Assembly (NCBI GenBank): GCA_001600635.1
Contig: BCKL01000012.1
Location: 682,001 to 746,000 of the forward strand
Reading direction: 5' to 3'
DNA length: 64,000 bases
From: Leucosporidium creatinivorum
Taxonomy: Eukaryota > Basidiomycota > Microbotryomycetes > Leucosporidiales > Leucosporidiaceae
In this document: piece by piece, positions 35,174 through 46,300 of the stretch
How the letters are laid out: each line of letters opens with the position of its first letter
How positions within the stretch are numbered: the stretch's first letter is position 1
Program-made: the position numbers and the translations under genes
Notes under the pieces: model-generated
Told to the model about the DNA's origin: nothing
What the model saw: only the letters and a program-made list of their open reading frames with translations
Database searches by the model: none

Positions 35174-36382
35174 CCTAGTCGAAGTGTAGAAGACGAGGTG
35201 AGGTTGGAAGGAAGAGCGGGGTTTGCGTCTCGAGCTCGAAGTTGAGCAAAAAGCTAGCGAAGGGCGGGCGAGGCTGTCAGCTTGTTCGTGGGCTCCAAGG
35301 AAGCAGGAATATCGTACAAGTAGATAAGCAGGTACTTCGTAACGTCCCGCCAGCCTCCTACAGCTCTACAAGCCGACCTCGGCGCTCGGCTGCCGCTCCG
35401 CAGCGCTCCAAGTGGGGCAGAGTGCAGGACGGCGAGCGGGCAGCGAGGCAGCGCGCGCTAGGAGCTGAGAGTGTGTCACAGCTATTCACCATCTAGAGCT
35501 GCTGCCAGCGACCCAAGGAGGAGAATGGCGGGTCCACGACGCAATCGCCGAGTTTAAGGTTCAACGCCGAGCAGACTGCAGGCTTGGGCGACTAGACTCG
35601 CAGCGGTGGTCACCACCGAGTGGCGTCTGCAACGTCTCGCCATCCGATTCTAGAGTTTTACCAACCCCGAGCCCCGCTCAGACTCGGCGGATCTCAAGCG
35701 GAAAGCTCGGCGCCGAATTGCTAGACTGTACGCCCGCTCCGTGAGCTCAGCAGCGACTCAAAAAGAAAGGTAAACATCCCCTCGCTCATCGACTTTGATA
35801 GCTCCCCTCGCCTTTGCCCTTCCGAGCCAAGAACAAGCGAGCTATCGCCGAGGGAGAGTAGGTTGTCAGTCTCGAAGCGGCCGGCCTGGCCCCAGAGACT
35901 CGGCACTCGTAGCAAGAGATAAACCGAATGCTCAAGAAGCGACAGAACTCCCGCCGAGATCCTGCACGGAGCTCGACGAGGGAGTTCAGCCCGAGCAGCA
36001 GCCCCTCCCCTCGCTCGTGTATCTTTCTGTTCGACCACGACTCTGAAGAACTGCTGAGAAGAATCGCTCCTCTGCCGCAACCACCGCGATTGCTCAGCGG
36101 ACCGGCTTAGCGCGATGCGAGGCCACCGCGCGCTTCTTTACACCGCGAGCGAGCGACACCTCGGGCTAAGAACTCACCTGTAGCTGTAGCGGACTCTTGT
36201 GGCAGTGAAAGCGCTTTACCAGTACTTCTGAAGGTCGGTGCTGTCCTTTGATCTAGCAGCCGAGAGCGGGAAGAGATGAGCAGCGAGAAGCAAGAGGGCA
36301 AGAGATGAGCAGCTCGACTTAAATCGCCTCTTGCGCTCCGACCTCTCGCTTCTCGTTCACCCTCTCAGCTCTCCCGACTCGA
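35174..36382. other. 1.2-kb divergent intergenic region, NOC2 / PWWP-like gene
   Basis: No recognisable gene. It has several CTACAGC/GCTGTAG words (for example near 35360 and 36180) and a TCGGCGCCGA palindrome near 35706. It should contain both promoters. Confidence 0.35.
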
Positions 36383-37620
36383 ATGGACAGCAAGGAACAG
36401 CTCGAGACTTGGCTCGACACCCTCACTATCACCCTGGAACCGCTCGCTTCGTTACCCGAGCAGCAAGCGCAGAAGAGCGATCCATTTTGCTCACATCTCG
36501 CGCCGCTCCCAGTCGACGACGAGATAAGCTTCGACGAGGCGAAAGATGCAGCAGAGCAGCTGCTCGGAGCCAAGGAGGACGAAGATCTAAAGCTAGCAGG
36601 GCGATTCGGTGCGATTCTACTCGTGCGAGTGGTGAGGGCGCTGCTCGAGGCGGGCGAGCTGAGGGATGAGGCGCGGCTGCAGGAGGCGGGAAGGTGGGTA
36701 TCGAGTGCTCAGCGGCTGGTTAATCATCGGAGAGTGCTTTTTATCTCGCTCGAGGGGAGGGAAGCGCTTGAGCTAACACCTCGGCCGACCTCAGCGCTCG
36801 CACTCGCGTTCGAGAGACTACACCTTCGCCCGAGCTCGAGGGCAAGCCCCGCGTCAGCAGCACTTATGTTCATGTTCGAGCCGCTCTTTCAAGGAACGGG
36901 AGCTAACCACTCCTCATCGGCAGCTTCCTCGCAGACCGCCCATCGCCGCTCTCTCGTTCTCAGGAAACGCCGCGCTCATCCTCCGTCGCCCCCACGAAAC
37001 GACCGCTGAACGACCCCCGAGGATTCCCAGTCGCAAAGTCGAGAAGTCGTTCGATCTCGAGATGTACCGGACGAAGCCCTACATCGGCCGCATTTCCGTC
37101 GCCGAGCTCGGAGTCGGCAGCGGAGGACGGCTTCAATATCGGCGACTTTGTGCTCACGAGCCAGACGGATCACTTCGACGAATGGCCAGGACTGGTACGT
37201 GATCAATGTCCGTTTTGCAGTCTCGGAGCTGACCCTCACCCCCGAGCAGGTCCTCAACGGCGCTCATGCCCCTTCGGCGACGATGTACCGTCGGCGGATC
37301 TCTTCTCTCCGTGTTGTCTTCCCACCTACCTTGGACGAATAGTGAGCACGACAGGTTTCATCTCACTCGCCAGGACAACTCTGACGGCCTCAACCTGCAG
37401 CTACTGGTACGAGGCCTCCGGACTCTCGCCTCTCTCTACCGAGCGAGCCAAGGATGTCCTCGCCAAGGGAGCAAGCTCGGGCATCAATGCAGAGACCCGT
37501 GGATTGTGGGAAGATGCGCTCGAGATCGCTATTAGCAAGAGTCAGAGGGAGCGATGGAAGGAGAAGGCGAAGAAGGAGCTGGCCGAGCTGTTAGAGCGGG
37601 AGCGCGCCGAGATAGAGTGA
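36383..37620 (+). CDS. PWWP-like domain protein
   Basis: Frame-consistent model of 308 residues: 36383-36693, 36795-36867, 36964-37194, 37250-37341, 37401-37620. The second/third exon junction is tentative because the long intron there has its branch site far from the acceptor. The N-terminal about 100 residues are helical and acidic (MDSKEQLETWLDTLTITLEP). A Ser/Arg-rich linker comes next. Then a PWWP-like fold: FNIGDFVLTSQTDHFDEWPG, a strand RVVFPPTLDEYYWYEASGLS and a terminal helix GLWEDALEIAISKSQRERWK. The layout (helical head, disordered basic linker, PWWP) mirrors the protein at 4246-6276, so both may be chromatin readers. The PWWP call rests on motif spacing only. Confidence 0.65.
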
Positions 37621-37812
37621 GGAAGCGAGGGAGGGTGAGCCGTCGGGTTTGAGAGGTCTTGGGTAGGTGAATGTAGCTTGCTGTCATTTCGAGAAGCTGG
37701 AGTTGTCCTCACTCGCCTCTTGACGCTCGGCCGAACGCGAAGGAATATCTAAGCTTGGCTCTATTAGTCCCTATGCACGATGCTACAGTCTACTCTCAGC
37801 CCATATAACGAT

Positions 37813-40065
37813 CTACAGCTTCTCCTTTTCCGCTACACCGCCCTCCTCGATCTTTGGCTTGCGTATCCTGTCGCCGACCTTGCCGATGCCGTGGAGAAAG
37901 GCGATGGCGATGATAAGGGCGCCGAACGCAAAGCCAGCGCATCCAAAGAAAGCGCCCCTCAGTCCGCTCTGCGTAGCATAGGACGACGCCCGCTGATTGG
38001 CGTCGTACACGCCTCCCTCGCCCTCCACTTTGGATTGGGTCACTCGGGCTTGGATGATGGTGTTGATGGCGAGTCCGAGGCATGTTCCGACCATGGTCAT
38101 GCAGTTGAAGAGCCCGCCGGCTAGTGCTTGCTCGCCTGGTCCGGCGAGCTTGCTGACGTACATGATGCCGGTCGCGAAGATGAAGTCGGCGCCGAAGACG
38201 GATCTGAGTTGGTTGCGAAGGGTCAGCGAGGAGCTTGAAGAGGGTTGGCGAGACAGGGAACACATGAGCACTCACAAGATCATCGCCGGGAACTGCCACT
38301 GCCAGTAGGGGTCGCTGATGTCCTGCAGCGCGAAAAGGAGAGGCGCCAATCCAGTGCCGAGTGCGCCGAGGATGATCATGTACTGAGCCGGCACCCGAGA
38401 GGCCATGATGGCGACGACGACCTGCGGGTGAGAGCGAGCGTGTTAGTTGGAATTCGACTCTTGAGCTGGCAAAGGTCGAACATTGAGAATGAGGCCGGTG
38501 GCGGGCGAGGGAAGGAAGCGAACGGTCGCAAGAACGGGAGAGAGTCCCTGAAAGTCTTGATACCAGAGGGTGCAGAAGAACATGAATCTGCGAGAGGTAG
38601 GCTCACTGTCAGCTCGCTCACCTCCACTGGTACTCGTTCTCGGCGACCTCAGAAAGCCAACTCACGAGGCGAAAGCACTCCATCCCAGCGCGCCGATGAT
38701 CTGCACCCAGAAGAATCGGCCCTTGAACCACAGCGAGGTCTTCATCAACGGCGCTCGATCCGTCTTGTACTCGAGATGGCGCTCCCAGAACCAGAAGCCA
38801 ACGAGGAGGAGGATCCCGACGCAGAAGAGAGGAGCGATATAGGGTGTGCGCCACTATGGTGTAGAAGAACGTCAATAGGTTTTCTCTCGGCGAAGATAGC
38901 AGCTCTACTCACTCCCTTGGGCTGCCCCGAGCCGTCTGCGAGGGCGAACGTGACCAAAGTCAACCCGGCCGTGATCCAAAATCCTCCCAGCCAGTCAACC
39001 GTCAAAGAAGTATCGCGGTCCTTGTCGGCGGGCACAAAGATGAAGGCGCCGATCATGACGAGAGCAGCGAGTCCTGCCTCAACATGGAAGACGGCTCGCC
39101 AGCCGATGGGAGCATACTGAGTGAGGCTGAGCGACAGGGAAGCTTCAGCTTGATGTTCGACGACCAAGCTCACGCATACTCACACTCCTCCAATGACAGA
39201 ACCGATGCTACCGCCGAGAGGTGCGCCGGCGCTGAAGGTGGCAAAGGCGGTCGACTTGGCTTGCGAAGGAGCGAAGGAGCTGCCGAGGATACCGAGTGCT
39301 GAAGGCTGGTGAATGAGCAGGGCCTTGTCAGCGTTGAACAAGGCGCCGAAAGCCAGAGCCGAGTCTAACTTACGATCGCCGCTCCCATCCCAGCTCCTTG
39401 CATTGCGCGAAAGATGTCGAGCGAGATCTCGTTCTGCGCTACTCCTGCTGCAACGGACCATACCAGAGCCCATCCCATGCCGGCGAGGAAGACGCTGGAG
39501 GTGCGAACGGTTCAGCTCTTCGGCGAAAGTGATCGGCGCCGAGACGGAGCGAGAAAGCTCACGTCTTGTGCCCATAGACGTCCGCGAGTCGCCCGAAGAG
39601 AAGTAGTAGTGCACCGAATGCCAGTGCATAGGCGGAAGAGATCCTGTAAAGTGGGGGCAGAGCGGAGCCGAGTTAGCGAGAGGCCTAACTGGATTTGTAA
39701 GGAGGACCTACCACTGCAAATTGGTGGTGAGGATGTTTAGATCACGTCCGATAGCCTCGAGTGCCAGTAATGGTGCTTGCGTTTGGCAGATCTGTAGTTT
39801 GTGCACGTCGCGGGTCAGCCTTTCCCAAACCGAAACCGCGAAACAGCGGGCGGAGGTTCGATCTAGTGCAGAGACTCACATTGAGGGCCATGCTGAGCGT
39901 AAGGGTCAATGTAATCATCACTTGAGTGGTCACCGAGAGTTCCGGGTAGACATGGTGGTCCTCCTCTTCCGCTGCTGCTGAGGAGGAGAGCCCTGCGTCG
40001 CCTGACTCTTCCATTTTGCTCTCTTTCGACGATACATCTGGCACAGCCATCGAGCTGAGAGCCAT
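37813..40065 (-). CDS. MFS transporter, DHA2 family (Atr1/Amf1-like)
   Basis: Predicted 14-helix drug:H+ antiporter of the DHA2 family. Fungal Atr1-type members export borate or azole-like compounds, and Amf1 conducts ammonium. Start ATG 40065, stop 37813-37815, about ten exons. Marks: MALSSMAVPDVSSKESK head, SSAYALAFGALLLLFGRLAD with the MFS signature joined to VYGHK, VFLAGMGWALVWSVAAGVAQ, FRAMQGAGMGAAI, FATFSAGAPLGGSIGSVIGG, GWRAVFHVEAGLAALVMIGA, FMFFCTLWYQDFQGLSPVLA and GLFNCMTMVGTCLGLAINTI. The C-terminus ends KIEEGGVAEKEKL. It is the first of three adjacent transport genes. The substrate is unknown. Confidence 0.85.
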
Positions 40066-40422
40066 TTTAATACTCCTGCTGTAGACCGATACGAGTCGGC
40101 GTGAAGAGACGAGGATAGCGCAGGAAAGAGAGAGGCGAGCGCGCCTCTCGTTGACTTTCGCCTCCGCAACGAGTGAGCGGCGTTTTGTATAACAGCGCTG
40201 CGCTGTATAGTACTTCTCTGGCGACGTTTTGTCAGCTCCCAAAACGCCATCCTTGGCGCGGTTGCTCATCTTCAGAAGCGCCGCCCCCCTTTTCCAAGCC
40301 GGCGCCGAGCACCTCCTTCCTCTTGTCGTCTGCTCGCTCGCCGATGAGCCTGTGGTCAAGAATCAAGAAACATCCCTATGTGAATAGCCAGCTACCCATG
40401 TACATGTCTTCCTCGCCACCTC
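40066..40422. promoter_or_regulatory. Upstream region of the DHA2 transporter
   Basis: About 360 bases between the DHA2 start codon and the SLC45-like stop (both minus strand). A palindromic word, CAGCGCTGCGCTG, lies near 40193. I see no gene. Confidence 0.35.
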
Positions 40423-43150
40423 CTATGCTCCCAGCTGCCCCTCCTCCCCTGGCTCTCCATCGCCGAAGGCCTCATCCGGCCCTCGCAACACCCAATCCCT
40501 ATAAGCCCTCTCACTATCCGTCTCCAGCACCCACCTACTAACCACACATCCCATCGCCGCTGCCAGCCCGCCGAATCTCAAAACCCACACGACATCGTTC
40601 GTCACTTCGGCTGCTCCCTCCTCAGCCAACGCCGACGGCGCCGACCGAGACAGCGATAGAAGCTGAAAGATCCCCGCCGAGATCAATGCGACGAGGAACT
40701 GAGGCGCCACGATGGAGAGGTTGTGGATCCCGAGAATCGTGCCGCCTGCTTCGGCTGCTTGGGTTGCTCCTCCGGGGGGAGAGGAGGTATCGTGGTCGTA
40801 GGCGTAGGGCGACGAACGAGTGTTGGAGGGAAGGAGGGGCGAGCATTCGGTGAGAGATGAGCGGGCTTGAACGCGGGCGGAGGTGGGTGAGGGGAGCGCC
40901 GAGGTGGAGGAGGTGGCGCGGAAGGGCTGTGGTGGGATGAGAGGACGGCGGGGAAGAGTCGAGTAGTCGCGTTGGCGCTGGGGTGTGGTTGAGGGCGTGG
41001 CGTAGGCGGACTGAGAGGGCCGAGAGCGAGCATCTTGCAGCGTTCGAATCGACTCCATCACGAGGGCGAAGGGTACCTATGGGGGACAGTTCGTCAGCTG
41101 TCCCATAAGTTTCTCATCCGTCGAAGACAGTAGCCGAATCCATCACCGAGCTCACCCAGCAAGTTATCGCCCACGGCACTCCCAACACCGCAACAACCCA
41201 CATCGCTCCCTCGACGCTCTTGACCCAAAACGTCGCAACCATAGCTCCAACATACATCGCCAATCCTATCGACCACCAGTTCCTCAAACTCATCGCCACT
41301 AACACCCTCCTCGTCGCCCTCCCCCTCTTGCTCCTCCGACTAACCCACCGATCGACCCATTTCCTTCGACCGAGGGTGGAGAGTAAGGGAAGGATTGAGC
41401 CTGCTGCGAGGGCGACGAGGGCGTAGAGGAGAAGAGCGAGGGAACCGGCGCGGGTGGCTTCGTCTGTTGTAGGAGGAGGGGCCGAGGATGGCAGGGAAGA
41501 GCGTAGGATTTCGGAGATGTAGGTTGTGGAGTAGAAGAGGAAGGGGAACCAGGCCGTCCAGGAGAAGATTTGTACTGGTGGCGACGGGCGAGGGTGAAGA
41601 TGGAAGGTAGCGAAAGGAAAGGTGGAAAGCGAGGATGAGCGAAGTCCGAGATGGGCGCCGAAACGACGAGACCCTCGAAGCAGAGCTCAGCAGACCCACC
41701 ATAGCAAACCCTCCTCACCGGCAACGGCAAATCTCTCATACTCTCCCCCACTCCCCTCATCACCCCCTTCAACCTCTTCACCGTACCCTCTCCCTCCCCT
41801 TCCTCTTCCCTCCTCCCCTCCTCCTGCTGCGTCACACAGACCACACTAGTAGTCCCGACCATAACACAACAAGCGACCACCGCCAATTTCCTAAACTGCC
41901 CTCCACCGACCCACGAGAGCAGAGGCGAGCGGCCGAGGTCGAGGTAGCCTGCGAGGTAACCTAGGATGTTGCCGAGGTGGGTTTGGCGACCGTGCCAGGC
42001 GTTGGAGGCGGGTTGTTGATGAGGTGGGGTGAGGTCGAGGATGAGGGCCTGCGTCTCGTGGGAGATCAGCGAGCGCCGAGAAGGAGACAGAAGAGAAACC
42101 GACCCGCAAACTAGCCTGCAATCCATTCAAGCCGAAATCCAACACCCAGAAACCCGTCACTCCCACGACCACAGCCCAAGTAGCGACCCTCTCCTCCATC
42201 TTGGGATCCCAATCCCCCAATCCGCTCAGTCCAGCAACGAGCCGAGCGAGTTCTCGAGCGTAGGCGACAAATAGGGTGGAGATGAGGATTAAAAAAGTCG
42301 AAAGGAGGATGTAGTACCGACGGCGGTAGGGTGAGGTCGAGGAGTCGGAGATGGCGCCTATTAAGGAGTGGGAAAGGAGAGGCGAGGGAGCGCCGAGAGC
42401 GATTGGGAGCGGCGTGAGGAGAATGGAGGCCACGAGGGTCAGCGGGGGGTCCGAGTTAGCACTATACGAGACCCACCAACTACAGGCTGTGCGATCAAGC
42501 CGCTTAGAGGTCCAGCGAGCCAAACAAGTGCCGTCGACTGCTTGGAAAGGCCGAGCGAAAGGAGATACGGCGTACCAAATCTGCCGGGAATTCGACGAGG
42601 TCAGTCGGGTCGCTCTGTACCGCTACAGCACATGTACCTACGCCATCTCAACACACCACACAAGTTGAGCGCCGGCCAAACCGACGGTAAGGAGGATCAT
42701 ATCCTTGGTCGTGAGGTCGGCTTTGGCAGCTCCCGCTTCGACGAGCCGTCTCGCGTCGTCCTCGTCGACATCCTCGTCCTGGTCGTCGGCGCCGAACGAG
42801 CCGTTGCCGTTGTCGCCCTTGTGGGGAGTCGGCGAACGGGGGGTCTGCTGCCCTCGTCGCTGTTCTGGCGTAGTAGGCATCGGGGAAGCAGTAGCGGATG
42901 GAAGAGATACAGATGGCCATCTTCTCCCTCCTCCGCTGTTCTGCACTGGACTGCTCCTGCTCGCTACTCCGTTCCCCCCTCCGAAGAAGTGGGCCCGTCG
43001 AGGAGAGGCAGCTAAAGGAGATGTAGGCGGTTCATTGCCCACTAAGTCGGCGAATGATTCGTAGGCGTGGGAATGAGTCGGAGTTGTAGGCGAGTTGAGC
43101 TGCTGTTGCTGCTGGGAGCTCTGACGGCGCGAGGAGGAGGAGGGGGTCAT
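40423..43150 (-). CDS. GPH/SLC45-type sugar:H+ symporter
   Basis: Relative of plant SUT, animal SLC45 and S. pombe Sut1, which import sucrose, maltose or related sugars with protons. Start ATG 43150; stop 40423-40425. A long disordered Ser/Gln/Pro-rich N-terminus of about 140 residues precedes helix 1: LLTVGLAGAQLVWCVEMA, spliced to YGTPYLLSLGLSKQSTALVW, then LAGPLSGLIAQPVVGALSD and RRRYYILLSTFLILISTLFV. That order (Q/W helix, YGTPYL, PLSG, QP.VG..SD) is typical of the family. Mid-protein HGRQTHLGNILGYLAGYLDL and VQIFSWTAWFPFLFYSTTYI also fit. A disordered loop separates the last helices. The start codon is 223 bp from the divergent NHX1 start. Confidence 0.85.
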
Positions 43151-43373
43151 CTGTAGTCGACGGGAGCTGGTCTAGCAGCTGTAGGGCGATAGCTTTTCCC
43201 TGGTAAGGCCGAATTTCGAGTTGTAGTCGAATCAAACAGATGACGGTGGAAGGGCAACCTTAAATCGTTCGCCTTCGCGCCTCTCCCTGTTTCGCTTTCG
43301 TCTCTTGCTCGTCTCTTCAGCTCGTCTCTCAGTCCGACCTACAAGGCTACAGGACTCGCTTCCCAACAGGGCC

Positions 43374-46300
43374 ATGTCGAACCCCAACGGCGGCGGTATT
43401 CCTCTCCCTTCTGCACCTTCCTCAACGCCCCATCTTCCCGACGTTATCCCCTTGGATCCAGAGGTAGAGGAACTGTGGTCGAGTAGGGCGCTGCTCTTGG
43501 TGAGTGTCCGAGTCTCGCTACTTGCTGGGAGGGGCTGGGTATGGGCTTTAAGATGGTACAGAAGACGGGAAACGAGGCGAGAATACGCGTGGAGCTCACG
43601 TTGGGCGGGAGGGCTGAGGGCAGGGCTGCTCAGCTACAGACTAGCTCGATGAAGCCGGTCTGCAGTGGGCTGTATGGGTGCGCTCATGCCTTACTCGAGT
43701 ACACGTCTCGAGCTTGCATACGAACCGTTGAGCGCTCAGCGCAGTACGCGCGTTTCTGCTCGCGGATGGCTGGGCGGTGGTGCTGTAGCCGAGCAGAGAC
43801 CCAAGGAGCTTGCGCTTGATGTGGTGGATTCGATGGATCTGCTGCTTCGGCGCTGTTGATCTCCTTCCGCTCGTTCGGAGTGACTTGCTCGTTTCGCTCG
43901 GTCAAGGCGCTAGAGGGAGCTACAGAACGGCACTGCGCTACATAGGGGGGTCAGCATTGCCCTCTTATGTTGCGCTAGGGTTCGGCTATACCACGCTGCT
44001 TCGCAGCGGTCCACCTCCTGGTGGAAGCCTCCCGACGGGGTTGGGAGGTGGGACGACGGCTCGGTCTGCGCTGGGGAGCTGCGTCTGAGCAAGGTGTAGC
44101 CCCAAGCGCTGGGCGCACAGCAGAAGACCCCGCCTCCGATTCTGAACCCTAGAGGTGGCAGAGCGCTCGGCGTTCGACCAGGCGAGGCTGAGGTCGTCCT
44201 GTCGGGGTGAGATGAAGCGGAGGGGATACGACAGCTCTGCAGTGAGATGATGCATCCTTAGATGAACTGTCTCGCTGCTATGACGGTTGTGTTGTGCCCT
44301 CCGCTTGCCTGGCTTCCTCCAAGCCTGGTGAACTTGAACGCCGAGCTTGCTTTATTCGCCGGGCAAGGGCCGAAACAAAACCGGCATTTGCGCAGAGTTG
44401 GTGCAAGCCCACAGCTACACGTACTCCGTGCTGTCTCGTCAATGGTCCTTCCTGCCGACCGTGCTCGGCTCGAGAGCGCGGTCCGCTCTCGATCAATCTC
44501 TGACGCAGAGCAGCGAGCAGGCGGGGAGGAAGGTGTCCCTTGCGCTTGCGAGACTCATGCTGTGCAGCATACGTCTCTGTTTCGCTCATGTACGCGCACT
44601 TTTCGTCCGCCTTATTGCCTCACTCCCGGAGCGTCGAGCTGTACCAGCTCAAGACGAGAGCCGACGAGAGGCCCTGCACTCGAGCCGGTTCATCAGTCCG
44701 AAAGATCGGACGAACGCTGAGTTTCTTGTCGCTGAGCCTTCGTCTCGCTATGATGTCAGACGTTGCACTTCTTCGCCAAAGGGCGCGGTGAAGGCGAGGG
44801 GGTTGGACGGTACTTTGCGAGGCAGTAGCGGAGTCTGAGACTTTGCTGCTGCTTCGCTTCGAACGGATCTTGCGCCTCGATATCTGGAGGACGCTTTCGC
44901 CGTTGGCTTTGCCTTGCGCAATATCTTGCAGCAGCGGCAGATCAGGCGTGCGCTCCGGATAGGCATCTTAAGGATATCCCTCCCGAGTGCTTGTCGTTGT
45001 GGACCGCCACTGCCGCAGGTTTTCTTTCGGCGCGGAGCTGCCGCTGAAGGGGAGGAGCGAGACGAGTCGACGCCTTCGCGCTGTAGTCCGCCCTCGGACT
45101 CGAGGATTGTCTACGGCGCTTCATGTGCTGCATGGTTGTCTCGATTGTGGCCTGAAACCCTCAGCGACGCTCATAAGCGTTCGAGGAGGATGGCGAGTAG
45201 GGAGCTGGGGAGAGCTCCCGAGGAGGCGCTGGGCGTGTAGCTCTGATGTCTTCTCACTGTCGGCGATCCTCCGCGCCTCTTGCACCTTGGTCTAGTTCTG
45301 GTAGCACAGAAGTGCCGGCGCGATGCTGCTGTCTGTTTATTGGACGAGCTACTCGCCGACGGCGGCGGAAGGGCATCCTAGATGAAATGTAGCCGTGCGT
45401 TGCCGTCCGATGCACGGCTGCATTCCTCCACGCCGAGTTCCCCGCCGTGGCCTCTCGTAGTCCTCGCTGAAACCCAAGTCTCGATCAGAGCTCGGCGCTA
45501 ACCTCCTCCCCTACGCAATAGGTCCTCCTCCTCCTCATCCTCTCTTTCTGGGTTTCTTACTACCTTAAAGTCCGACGGATCCGCTCTGTCCATGAGACGA
45601 TCGTCGCCCTCTTCGCCGGTACGCCTTCTCTCCCTCGGCCGATCTCACTCGCTGACCCTCTCCCTCGACAGGCATGTGCGTTGGCCTACTCGTTCGACTC
45701 GCACCAGGAAACGTCGTACAGGATATGATCTCCTTCAAGAGCACCATTTTGCTCAATGTGCTGCTGCCGCCGATCATCTTGAACTCGGGCTATCAGCTGA
45801 AGCAGGTGAGTCGCTGCCGAGCTGAGACTGCAACGGCGGTCGAGTAGGCTTCCGAAGGTAGCGAGTAGCGGCTGATCTTGCTCTGCCCTCTTTGACGCTT
45901 ATAGGAGAACTTCTTCCGCAATTTCGGCGTCATCCTCACATTCGCTTTCGCCGGCACTTTCATCTCGGCCGTCGTCTTGGGGTGCGCATGGCTCGTCTTG
46001 CTCGACTACAGAACCAAACTGACCTCCCTTCCACAGCGTAATCGTCTACGTCTACTCGCTGCTCGGGCTCGAAGGCCTCTCCCTCACCATCATCGAATGC
46101 CTGCTTTTCGGCTCGACCCTGTCGGCTACCGACCCCGTCACCATCCTCGCCATCTTCAACGCCCTCCACGTCGACCCGAAGCTCTACTCGGTCATCTTTG
46201 GAGAGAGCATCCTCAATGATGCCGTCGCTATCGTCATGTTTGAGTGAGTGTTTGTGGGCGAGGTCGAATGAAGAGGAGACGATTGCTGAGCTTCGTCTTC

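Noticed and set aside
44262-45295. Open frames inside the NHX1 intron as a nested gene
   Set aside because: Translations are Arg/Ser/Leu-rich, lack any family motif and overlap frames on both strands, typical of GC-rich non-coding DNA.
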